Below, in pieces: positions 55,264-64,000 of a DNA stretch of 64,000 nt. This DNA is from Oscheius onirici (Eukaryota; Nematoda; Chromadorea; Rhabditida; Rhabditidae): the NCBI GenBank assembly GCA_932521025.1, contig OW051473.1, positions 9,114,001-9,178,000 on the forward strand, written 5' to 3'. The notes under the pieces are model-generated. The model had not been told where the DNA came from, did not search any database, and saw only the letters and a list, made by a program, of their open reading frames with translations. Within the stretch, counting starts at the first letter, position 1; each line of letters starts with the position of its first letter. A program made the translations under genes and the position numbers.

Positions 55264-56375
55264 TTGAATACGTTCTGTGTGCAAATCCCAATACATTCAC
55301 TGACGTGGATATCATCGGACGTCTACATTTCAATAGTTATTTACCGTCTACTACTGGGAAAGCTTCGTATTTGGTGAATAAGGTGCTTCGAGAATCCCTG
55401 GAAGAGAATTTATGCCTAAAACATCACAATTGCCTTACAACAAGGACAAAATCTACAAAAGGCCCTACGGGACAACATGATAGGAAAGAACATCCATAAG
55501 CAATTATCTGACGGAAATGGAGGAATCGCGAACAGCCCAGATGATGTTCGGTCCGTTGTCAGGGTTTTTTTACGAAGAGCTCTACCGATCTCGTTCCCCC
55601 GTTCAACTGCCGAGATTTTACAACGACGAATCGGTCCCTCCCATAATGCCGATCAAGGTAGAAAAAGCCATTTCCAAAATTTTAATGTTGCAAGTTTTTG
55701 ATTTGATCCTTCGGATCAAATATCTCATCCACAGTACTGCCAAAGACAGTTCGGGTTTGCGAAAAACCAATGGAAATAGACCTTCAACGTGGAGAGGAGA
55801 CACAGACTCACCACCACTCTTCATAATCGTCGTGGAAGACATATTCCGACGCTTGGACTGGGACAATTGCGGTGTGAATATCAATAAAAAGATGCTTAAC
55901 AATCTACGATATGCCGACGATACAGTGATATTCTCACACTCAGCTAAAAAGCTCGAAACAATGCTGAAGGACTTGGGGAGAGAAAAAAGTACAAGGTTTG
56001 CATTGAGCCGTGTCCGCTGTACGCTTTCGAAACGTGGCCAACGCGACAGAAAGATATAGCAAAGCTCCAGACGACGTAGAAGAAATGATGAGGAAAATGG
56101 AAGGGATAACATTGCTAGAACGAAGAACAAACGACTGGTTAGGGGAGACGGTCAAGTTACCCGATATAAGGAAAGAGTTTCTCGAGAGAAAATGAAACTG
56201 AGCACGGAAAGTTGCAAACATGAAAGACGACAGATAGACCAAGCTTATGAACAAATAGAGGCCTTTGAGGCGCAAAAAGATGACAGGGCGACCAAAGTCT
56301 AGATGGAGAGACGCGTTTGTAGAGCCAATGGGCGAAATTTGGAGAAGGACGGCTAGAACAGTTCCGGATCTGTAG
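55264..56375 (+). mobile_element. RTE-like LINE remnant (reverse transcriptase with YADD)
   Basis: Fragments in different frames of the plus strand match an RTE-type reverse transcriptase: RGDTDSPPLFIIVVEDIFRR, LDWDNCGVNINKKMLNNLRY, YADDTVIFSHSAKKLETML (catalytic YADD at about 55.91 kb), a NAT-rich segment at 56.05 kb and the C-terminal GRPKSRWRDAFVEPMGEIWR at 56.29 kb. The frame shifts at least twice and the 5' part is missing, so this is a dead copy. It sits in an intron between two Argonaute exons (56.45 and 54.95 kb), on the strand opposite the Argonaute. Confidence 0.75.
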
Positions 56376-56710
56376 AAACCCAGCATGGCGCACAATATAG
56401 CAAATTATGATTGTTGCGAACAAATAAATAGTAAATTACTCACAAATTGAAGAGTCGGAACAGGAAGGCGGGTCGTCTTGAACGTGTCCGGAGTTGTGTC
56501 TTCGTCCTCGTCTTCGCTTTCGGAGTCGAAGTCGTTGACCCCATCGGCATCGTCTACAATCAAATAAGTCTTTTCGGCAGAAATAACCAAGATACAAGTG
56601 TGGTAGAGAAAAAAACTAACCATCCACTCTGAGCGGGGATTCATCCTTCACTTTGAAGCACATTGTATGTCTTGTTGGAATGCCTGAAAGTTTTCGAGAT
56701 ATGACATACA

Positions 56711-58400
56711 GAGTAACCAAAAGAACAACAGGCCCGGTTTGAACTGTAATATATCGAAAATATTTAAAGATGGTGGTGTTTATTTACTGCTGTTTGTTTA
56801 CATTTCTGGGGATGGGGTCCGTAAGACAGCATATCAAAAAGAATGGCAGATAGGCAGCGGATTTTGTAGCAAGGTTCCGCCAAACGCAACGCCAGCTGGT
56901 AAAAAAAAACTGATCCGCAGATGGCCTGCAAGAAGAGGGAGAGCAGAATTGAAATGGTGCAGAGGCACTTCTTTTAGTTGGCAATAGCAGATCGAGCAAG
57001 CCGGACCTCGACTAAAAGGAGAGACTTGAATATCTCGACCTTTGAGAACAACGCTTGAGTCACACGAGGTCAGAAGGAAAGTATGAAATCATTTTTGATT
57101 CTTTAAAAACGAAAAATAATTAGGGGTACAGAAAGGGCATATAAACATTTTGGGGGGAGTGCGCGAAATAGTCAGCGATGAAAAAAAAACTGATACGCAG
57201 ATGTTCTGTGAAAACACATCTAAAAAAAAAGTCAAATACGTCCGTCAGAAAAAGTTTTTTTATTCGTCTGTAGTTGCCCAAGAATACAATCGTGGAATAA
57301 TGAGCTCAGCGAAACATTTGACTGTTTTACGATTCTCAGACGGCTAAATGCCGCTCACCGTAGAAACATAGTGAGGGAAATATAAGCCAGTCAGCTATTA
57401 CAGCTGGGAGAAAACGGTTTAAATGACTAATTTTCATGGGTTTGATCAACACACCCCCAGAAATATATCTATATCTGTTTATGATCGCGAAATGGAGGAG
57501 AGGGAACTTTTGTTTTTGATATGTTCGTCCGAGACAGAGAGACAATTTGTCAGCTACAGCTTTCGGTAACCGGGGCAAGGAAAGCGTCTTGAGATGACTT
57601 TTGTGTTTGAGCCGTCACCCTGTCGAAAAAAATGGTCCTGCCACTTTCTCTAGTGATTCAACTTCTTTGTCTCTTTGTTGTGGATCGGGATAACATGTCA
57701 AGACATGTCCCACCTAATCTCCTATGTCACAAGAGAACTATAATTATTGTGTGTTAGTTGTGTCTGGGAGTAAAGTCTGTTGCTATTGGCTCGTCTACCC
57801 TCTCGTGCTTCAACACTCTTACATCTTTTTCTCCTCCAACACGGTCCCTCGATGAATGGCTGGTAGGGGGTGTTTCACTAGCTATTTTCTCATGTGCGGA
57901 CTCAATGGACTGGTCGCCTAAAATGCTTATAACTCGGATATGTAATCACTAGTCACTGAAACAGAAAGTTCTCAACTGTAGGAATTAGGACTGGGCGAAC
58001 GTTCGTGTTCGCGGGCGAACAGGGATTTTCGTGTTCGGTTCTCTTGACGTACAAGAAAGTGTTCGCTGTTTGCGGCTACGACCTTTTCTTTTCGGTTCTC
58101 AGGCGAACAAAAAGACCACTTTTCGGTTCGGTACAAAAAATTAGGGACTGTTCGGTTCGTGTTCGCCCAACCTAACCAAAATAAATCTTGCGACTCCACA
58201 AGGAACGGTCCAGCGGGCTTAGAAGTCACCAAAATCGAGCAGTCTCGACTAAGAAATAGCTTTGTTTCGAGACCAGAACCCCAAACAAAGTTTTCTATAA
58301 AATATTTGGATTTTGTCACTATCTTTTTTGCAAACGTTCATTTTCAGTCAGTGTCATTCACCTGTGTCAAAACATGCTTATTGTTTCTACATAATGCCAC
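56711..58400. other. Intergenic region with degenerate repeats
   Basis: No supported gene. Two segments share AAAAAAAAACTGATCCGCAG (56.90 kb) and AAAAAAAAACTGATACGCAG (57.18 kb), a degenerate local duplication. A GTTCG-rich element is at 57985-58180. The missing N-terminal exons of the Argonaute were looked for here and not found. Confidence 0.4.
57985..58180. repeat. GTTCG-rich inverted-repeat element
   Basis: The segment opens CTGGGCGAACGTTCGTGTTC, followed by GCGGGCGAAC, and closes TGTTCGGTTCGTGTTCGCCC. The ends are inverted copies, and units of TTCGGTTC or GTTCGCG recur between them. It could be a miniature inverted-repeat element or a GTTCGG satellite seed. There is no coding capacity. 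Confidence 0.55.
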
Positions 58401-58411
58401 TACCAACACTG

Positions 58412-58421
58412 GCTATAAAAG
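58412..58421 (+). promoter_or_regulatory. TATA box of cluster gene 3
   Basis: GCTATAAAAG lies about 30 bp upstream of the ATG at 58449 and shares GGCTATAAAA with the promoter of the paralogue at 50435. Confidence 0.6.
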
Positions 58422-58448
58422 AGTCTGTAGCAAGGGGTCGAACATACA

Positions 58449-60237
58449 ATGAACATCCTACCAGTTCTCATTGGTCTTGGCTTGGCAGGTAAGTTTTTGA
58501 GTGTTTTTGAAAGTTAAGCATAGAAACAGCATAGCAAAACTAAAGTAACGTATACCTCACGGCTTTGAAATCGCAGTAACTCACTCTATTATTTTACGCG
58601 TAGTAGCTTTTTGTAAGCCTGAGCCTATACAGTGTGGGTCAGAATGTCGTTTGAATAGGTTCTCTTTACAGTACAAGCGGCAGCTGATACTCCCATTTGT
58701 CCTCGGGAATGCCAAAACGGAAAAGTTTGTCAAAACACGGACAGAGGCCCACGATGTGTTAGTGCTCCTCCGGTGGCAACAGTAGCTGACACTACTCGAC
58801 CACCACTCAGAGCTTGTAACCTGGATTGTATAATTGGTTTCGTTTGCATCGTTACCGCACAAGGTCCACGTTGTGTTCCTGGGCCAACAACACCCCCAGC
58901 TCCGACAACTGAAACGACTGCTCCAAGTCTAATGTGTCGCCCTCCTTGTAGAGGTGATTCTAGGTGTCAAGTCACACCGCAAGGACCGAAATGCGTTTCT
59001 GCCACGACTACTTCGACACCAGCTCCTACCACTCCAACTACGCCCTCTACTCCTGCCAGAAGAACAACAGCCACTACTGCACCACCGAATGTTTGTACTC
59101 GACGCTGTCCGAGGGGTCAGATATGTCAGTTCAACAGACAGGGAGGTCAAGACTGTATCCAGATCAGTGTTGCTACCACAAGTGAGTTAAGAAACAGAAC
59201 GTGTATAAGGTGAGAACATTTAAGCTGAAGCTGAATGTACTCGTGATTGTCCAAAAGGAAGACATTGTGAAATTGACGATAATGGTCGGGAGAGGTGTGT
59301 AAAAGATGTGGAAGTTACAAGTAACCTTTAATAGCGACTTTCGACTAAACATAGTACTTTCAGCTGAATCTCAGTGTACCCGCGAATGTAAGACAGGAAG
59401 GCATTGTGAAATTGATGATAACGGTCGGGAGAGATGTGTAAAAAATCAGGAAACAACTGTTGCAATAACCACAAGTAATTTCTGGGCGATCCTCACATAA
59501 TAACAATTTCAGCTGAAGCTCCTTGCGACCGTCAGTGTCCTCGAAGACATCACTGTGTTATGGATAGTCGTGGAAATGAGCAGTGCGTGCTTGACGATCA
59601 AGGTACTCCAACATTTGAGCTTTCAGCCAGTTCTATAATGATTTGTGTCTCTACAAATATATCGAAAAGATTTATTGAACACAAGATAGTACAACGTAAC
59701 AAAGTGAAAACCTTCCAGCCTCACCGCAATGTATCCTACCCTGCCCCTTCGGTTACCACTGTGAAATTGGGCTATTTGGTTTCAAAAGATGTGTTCCTAC
59801 ACCTCCAAGTGAGTACATTATGAGAAATTTTCAACCACACTATTTCAGTCTGTGGTGACAATGAGGAAGTAAACAGCTGCGGAAATCTGTGTGAAAACAA
59901 ATGCGAGTTTGTGAATCAGAGTGGAGTGAGCAGATTATGCAAAATAATGTTAAAACAATGTTTCAGCCTCGACCTTGTCCATTGGTCTGTGCACCGAGGG
60001 CCTGTGCTTGCAGTGATGGATACTTCCGCAATTCAAGAACCAACAAGTGTGTTGATCCCACAGAGTGTCCAGGTATAGTTTTTGCTCCTTCTAAAACATT
60101 TTGCAGGATATATTCCAACAACCACACTGAGCCCATGTGCTTTGATCCTTTGTCGCCCTCCACGTCGTTGTGTTGTGATTAACGGCAAGGGAGTGTGTCG
60201 AAGAGGTCATGGACCCTTTGGAGACAACGACGACTGA
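58449..60237 (+). CDS. Secreted mucin-like Cys-module and TIL-domain protein (cluster gene 3)
   Basis: Nine exons: 58449-58488, 58672-59181, 59225-59320, 59364-59474, 59513-59602, 59719-59808, 59849-59925, 59967-60072 and 60107-60237; all GT-AG and in phase. The signal peptide is MNILPVLIGLGLAG. Eight Cys modules (such as CNLDCIIGFVCIVTAQGPRC) are joined in the first half by Thr/Pro-rich mucin-like linkers (TTTSTPAPTTPTTPSTPA). A TIL domain (CGDNEEVNSCGNLCENKC to CACSDGYFRNSRTNKCVDPT) and a final Cys module ending in acidic GDNDD complete it. Exons 3 and 4 are a recent tandem duplication: both encode GRHCEIDDNGRERCVK. It shares the module/TIL architecture, signal peptide and TATA box with cluster gene 2. 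Likely a secreted inhibitor or surface protein (inference). Confidence 0.88.
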
Positions 60238-61170
60238 AACGTATTCAATGAAATAAGCGCTTTGAAAAGATGTTAAAAAAGTTAGGATGTTTATTCAAGT
60301 ACTTGTACGTCAGAGGAGACACGCCCCGCCTACATCTGGTTGGCCATTTCATCAGATGTTATCTTTCTCTACCTGAAACTGTATGCTTGACAGTCAGCCA
60401 AGCCATGACCTCTGAAACTCCGAGAGATAATATGGAGCCGGTCTTTTCTCTAGCTGTCGGACGTCACAATAAATGCCAGAATGCAGTTTGTATGATTAGA
60501 GCCATCGGCGATGGAAACATCATGAAGAACCCTTTGCAAACGTTTCTTTCGCTTTTTATCTAGCAAAAAACTCAGCCCACTTGCAATCAGCTATTCGTCG
60601 CTGTCCTCACCACATCGAAGAGACAGTCTTTAAGAGTATAAGCTTGGACAGTGTTCTCTTTATAACATAGGAACTCCACAGTTGCGAGTTTCTTGAGAAC
60701 GGTTCCCGGGAGACAAGAGGTTCTCCCTTGTAGGGCTGAGGTAAATGATGTTTATTCGATTGTAAATGGAGGACCAAGAAGACAAAAAGATATGGTTGCT
60801 ATGAAACGATATGAAACAGATACGACAACTTTTGCCCAGAAACAATTAAATATATTTGGAACATGGTTTGGTTTTTGATTGGGAATCTTGTAGAGAGATG
60901 GTTTTGAAGAAGTCGGGTGAGAGTATTTTTGGTAAGCTTGAGAGCAGAGAACAACTGACACGGTAAGACAGCTTCCGAGTCGCCGGCACAGAGTTGAAAA
61001 TTTTCTGAGTTTGTGTTCTTTTGTTGAGGCTTTTCTGCTAAAAACTTACAAGAAAACAAGAATAAAGAGACAGCCCAACGAAATCCCTTAACGGAAGTTG
61101 ATCCTGCAGCGAATCTCTGAATCGTTGTGTAGACACATTAGAAAAAGCTGGAAAACCATAACACTCGTAT
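60238..61170. other. Intergenic region, 3' of cluster gene 3 and of the DET1 remnant
   Basis: Convergent 3' ends meet here. Short open frames only, and nothing recognised. Confidence 0.45.
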
Positions 61171-61172
61171 TT

Positions 61173-62588
61173 TACCGCGTGCGATCGACGGCAAGAGCCA
61201 ATGGGTCCTGAGGGTGAAACAGCAATGTGACCTGACCCGTGCCCATGTTCCCAAAGACCGAGATAGAGAGCTCGAACGAGGCTTTGCCCGTCCGGACGAC
61301 CATGAACCTAAAATGACAGTAGTTATTACTTGACCACTCAACAGAATAGCCAGTCCTTTTGGACATTCCTTTCTAATTCGGACACTTTATCGTTCAAAAG
61401 TAGAAATTTTTTGAGTATTTCCCACTATGAGCAATTTTAAAGGCAGAGCCGGTATTTTTTACATTGGATCATCTTGATCTGTCTTCAGTAGTCCATTAAT
61501 AATAATTCTTAATTCCAAATTAAATTAATAATTCCAGTAGCCTGCTTGGCGTCCAGTCGAAAAAGGAATGGATCCACATATGGGGACTGAAGCGAAACTT
61601 TGTAGGGCTAATAGCAAGGAAACGGCATTTGATTGAGTAGACGCCGGATTGATTCGGCACAGTGCGATTGTTCTGAAAGGAGTTTTGTTCTGAAAAAAGC
61701 GTTGTTTGACTTTATAATGTTCAGAAAAGTTGTAGCGGTTCATGTATTCTACAAATTTATAGAACATGGAAAAGCTGGGAGATGATATCTGTACCCCCAA
61801 AAAAGGCAAAAAAACCTACGTCCTTTCCTGATGTTCTTTATCATTGCCCACTGTGCATGGTAGCTGAAGTTACTGGCTCCGACCCAAGCTGGTGTAGTGG
61901 TCGGGAAGGGAAGAGCAAATCACATTTCCGTCGTCCAATTCAAGAATCTCTCGTCGTATTAATCGAAAATGTCCATAATTTTTGTCTCTCGCCAGTCCAA
62001 AATGACAAAGAAGCACGGATAGATTCTGTTTTCCCTATCCGAGCCTTCCGGAAACATCCGGATCATAATGGAAAATTCCTCGAAAAGGTAAGATCGGTAA
62101 ATCCTGAGACTGTTCAAATACTCGGTGCTCCTCAAAAAGTCCTGCACTTTGCCTGTCGTTTGGGCTCTGTTGTAGAGGAAGGTCATAAACCGCTGCCGGA
62201 AACCAGAGTAGAACGGTGTTCTTAGGTTAATAGGGTCCGGAGAGGCCAGATTCAGAAGACCGTCGTCTCTGACAGATGGTCCAATCTCCTTCAGAAGAGA
62301 AAGCCCGTTTGAGGATGAATCTGGTAGAGGTAGACGGTTTGATGCCGGATAGACGTGACCATTAGATAGTCTCCACTGACATTGACACAGCTCACTAAAT
62401 GGATCTTGTCCATGAGGAAGTACTATTGCCCAACCTTCTGCTTGGTCTGAAAATGGCAATTAATAACAGGGAATGATATGTCTTACCTTCAAATCGATAG
62501 TAGTGATCATTAGTTCTTCAAACTGATCTATAAGAGTGCTTTCGTTGTTCACGTAGAGATTTGCAATTTGAACATGGGCGTCGTTAAC
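61173..62588 (-). pseudogene. DET1: DET1 (de-etiolated-1) homologue, C-terminal part, with in-frame stops
   Basis: DET1 is a component of a CUL4-DDB1 ubiquitin-ligase adaptor. Conserved blocks, in order on the minus strand: LYVNNESTLIDQFEELMITT (62.5 kb); EIGPSVRDDGLL and PFYSGFRQRFMTFLYNRA (62.2); CFFVILDWRETKIMDIFD (62.0), matching the FFVVYNMVTTEV region; ALPFPTTTPAWVGASNFSYH (61.9), matching the FPCSASSNNF region; SIRRLLNQMPF and SPYVDPFLFRLD (61.65-61.57); and TGKASFELSISVFGNMGTGQ, VTLLFHPQDPLALAVDRT (61.3-61.18). The homology runs through a TAA (61959-61961), a TGA (61920-61922) and a TAG (61608-61610) in the same frames, and the first intron joins out of frame. So the copy looks decayed, unless assembly errors caused all four. 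The N-terminal half is not in the window; repeats lie where its exons would be. Confidence 0.72.
61710..61779. repeat. Hairpin-family copy H8 (DET1 intron)
   Basis: Arm 1 reads TTTATAATGTTCAGAAAAGT followed by TGTAG. Arm 2 reads CTACAAATTTATAGAACATG followed by GAAAAGCTGGGA. The loop is about 13 nt. Confidence 0.55.
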
Positions 62589-63062
62589 CTAAAATGGAAA
62601 GTTTTTGTAAACAAGATTGGTAACTCCCTTCCAGGCATAAAGTAGAAATTCATGACTTCGCTCTGACAAGAAACCCCAGTCGTGATTTCTCTTTCATTCC
62701 TCCTTTGTTACCCTCCTCCAGTCACTCTCCCTGACGCTCCAAAGAAATTACCGAAATTGTATTTGTACCCGCTCCCTCCCAAGCCTAATTTCAAAATGTA
62801 GGATCTGAACGGATCGAACGGCCCGTTCCAAGCTTTACCGAGTCTCAGTCCTACTGTACCTTCCCTTCTCCCCTTGTCACTCTGCTCCAGTCACCCAGAC
62901 TCTCCAAAGAAACTACCAGTCGTTAGAACACTTCGCGCACTTTCTTTTCCTGTCACGACTTGTTAAAAACTAAGTTGCGCACAAAGCTCCCCTCCTTATC
63001 TTCAATTAGAGCTTCAGACACACAAACACACACACAGAGACTTGGGAGCAATTTAAAATAGA
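62589..63062 (-). repeat. Dispersed repeat family A, copy 2
   Basis: On the minus strand it carries TTTAAATTGCTCCCAAGTCT with a GT tract, GAAGTGTTCTAACGACT, GACTGTACC-side ACAGTAGGACTGAGACT, GCTTGGGAGGGAGCGGGT and TTCTACTTTATGCCTGGAAG, in the order seen at 23040-23840. It ends within 45 bp of the first DET1 exon in the window, so it lies in or at an intron of that locus. Confidence 0.75.
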
Positions 63063-63096
63063 CCAGCCGGCTTCGCCGGCTGGTCTATTTTAAATT
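63050..63096. repeat. Perfect 22-bp-arm palindrome at the junction of two repeats
   Basis: AATTTAAAATAGACCAGCCG-GC is followed by TTC and then the exact reverse complement GC-CGGCTGGTCTATTTTAAATT. It lies precisely between dispersed repeat families A and B. Its arm TTTAAAATAGAC also occurs singly at about 38.18 kb. Confidence 0.9.
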
Positions 63097-63109
63097 GGCG
63101 GCTTTTTTA

Positions 63110-63575
63110 CTTGTGCTTTCTTCCTTACTTCTGTTCCGTCCCCAATCAACCGATCTCCTCTGCTCCCTCCCCCAGTCAACTGATTCTCTTTTGATCCCTT
63201 CCCCGGTCAACCGATCTCTCTTCTGATCCTGTCACGTCTTCTTCCTTCCCTTATCAATCGGACCTTTTTCATTTTTTCCCAGGGCTCATCCTCTCCCAAA
63301 GGATTGATATGAATTTTTCCATTTTCCAGCTATCCGATCCCTCTCTGAACTTATACAGATCAACCGGTCCCTTCTTATCCTCTAGCGGTTACCCTGACTC
63401 TACTTCCTACTCAAAATAATTTAGCAAAAATATTTGGCGAGAAGAGGAATCGAACATGGGTCGTCTGGGTAACAGCGGCGACTCTTAACAATACCAAAAT
63501 TTCGTGGCCTCGGACAAAAAACCTAACAAACACAGTCACAGAGTCAGCCACAGACACTTTCGCTTTTTAATATTT
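63110..63575 (-). repeat. Dispersed repeat family B, copy 2
   Basis: The minus strand reads GGCCACGAAATTTTGGTATT, AAGAGTCGCCGCTGTTACCC, AGACGACCCATGTTCGATTC, then AGGGACCGGTTGATCTGTAT and three to four tail units like GATCGGTTGACCGGGGAAGG. It matches the copy at 37540-37975 throughout, with moderate divergence. Confidence 0.78.
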
Positions 63576-63827
63576 TAGATATTTCAACATGTGTTCCGAA
63601 ACATCATGGTCTTGGACGTCTTGGACGACTGTCGTGAAAAATTTTGCCGATATGTGCATATCAATATTCTTCTTAATATTTATAGGACCAAACGGTATGT
63701 TCGAGGATCCGAAAGAACATAGAGAATGTCATGTCTCGAGAAGGGCACCCTTGGTCCAATCCTCTGTGATCCTCAGTCGGGGCCATGAGCCCGTCGCCCG
63801 CTGCCAGCAGCAGTAGGGGACTTGAAA

Positions 63828-63987
63828 AAATGTGAAAAGGGTAATATTTTAAAAAACGGACGTGGCAGCTAGTTTCCTCTAAAAAAAACTAAACGCTATT
63901 CACCCGTGCCGATTCTGCTACAACAAGAAATCTGCCGCTCGCTGTGAAATATGCAAAGTCGAGACGGAACTTGAAGAAATGGTTTAA
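63828..63987 (+). mobile_element. Possible DNA-transposon remnant (C-terminal zinc-binding motif)
   Basis: The frame HPCRFCYNKKSAARCEICKV near 63.9 kb has a C-x2-C...C-x2-C arrangement like the C-terminal Cys motif of piggyBac-type transposases. The upstream segment GTGAAAAGGGTAATATTTTA, then ACGGACGTGGCAGCTAG, resembles 21066-21110. The evidence is a short motif and one repeat match only. It could equally be a chance frame. Confidence 0.3.
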
Positions 63988-64000
63988 AAGCCATGGACCT

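Larger units (their letters stand above)
52330..56710 (-). pseudogene. Truncated Argonaute (MID plus N-terminal half of PIWI), interrupted by transposons
   Basis: Argonautes bind small RNAs. Minus-strand exons in order: TRHTMCFKVKDESPLRVD (56.66 kb), DDADGVNDFDSESEDEDED (56.5), GDSSFEDVDNKGEWTLSSDA to LETLMQTLNMMGCNTPLGGN (54.95-54.72, MID-like), TIGNAGHYKLEMSQVDRKML to KLLIIVVFQHRRLSKNTF (53.07-52.89), and the exon from GIFKDSANKAGVYCQCLLVQ through CLALKILGKLGATV, PTLVLGLTFSSMVDP and VATVVGSFDVEVTKWE to RERIAGFSAKTGRLPAH (52.86-52.45). The order fits MID then PIWI. The first catalytic Asp position (normally in a GADVTHP-like motif) reads GLTFSS. The rest of PIWI, with the other catalytic residues, and the N and PAZ domains are missing. 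A last fragment (DQTHRADRTLKDVLGLALKI) does not fit PIWI order and may be a displaced N-terminal exon. It looks most like nematode-specific (WAGO-type) Argonautes. Confidence 0.7.

Noticed and set aside
60270-60563. 97-codon plus-strand open frame
   Set aside because: It starts just after cluster gene 3, has no signal peptide or motif and no splice-site support.
63589-63816. 75-codon open frame with a hydrophobic segment
   Set aside because: It begins at the edge of repeat family B and shows no recognisable domain or splice context; possibly the 3' flank of a repeat.

Overview
The window is eukaryotic, and the gene content points to a nematode. Introns are mostly 36-60 bp with TTTTCAG/TTTTAG acceptors. 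The recognisable genes are a UNC-68-type ryanodine receptor, an otopetrin-like channel, a transthyretin-like sequence (a nematode-expanded family), a gustatory-type 7TM receptor, secreted TIL-domain proteins and a diverged Argonaute. No species call is possible from sequence alone.

Layout. 1-14722 (-): the 5' two thirds or more of a ryanodine receptor; its N-terminus is at 14722, and the channel-forming C-terminus lies off the left edge. 14723-22329: about 7.6 kb without a supportable gene, containing foldback and hairpin repeats. 22330-27608 (-): an EDEM-type GH47 protein of the ER. 29716-33771 (-): a gustatory-type seven-transmembrane receptor whose introns hold a tRNA-related repeat and a long palindrome. 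34-38.5 kb: mostly dispersed repeats. 38.6-39.2 kb (-): a damaged transthyretin-like sequence. 39.5-41.5 kb (-): an unrecognised, probably decayed, multi-exon locus with a duplicated exon. 44273-47719 (+): a complete otopetrin-like gene.

48.4-60.2 kb (+) is an accessory cluster of small secreted cysteine-rich proteins: one 6-Cys peptide and three TIL-domain proteins with arrays of short Cys modules. The cluster is split by a 4.4 kb block that holds a truncated Argonaute on the minus strand. A Tc1-type transposon with IR/DR ends sits in one Argonaute intron and an RTE-like LINE remnant in another. A further LINE fragment lies at 51.65-52.06 kb. 61.17-62.59 kb (-) is a DET1 homologue with at least three in-frame stops and a frame break. 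The right end (62.6-64 kb) is repeats, including a perfect 47-bp palindrome.

The left half carries conserved housekeeping and neuromuscular genes. The right half has fast-evolving secreted proteins, transposons and decaying gene copies. The most unusual signal is a family of roughly 70-90 bp imperfect hairpins sharing one arm sequence. It is found at eight sites in introns and intergenic DNA, and one copy is expanded into a 240-bp nested palindrome.
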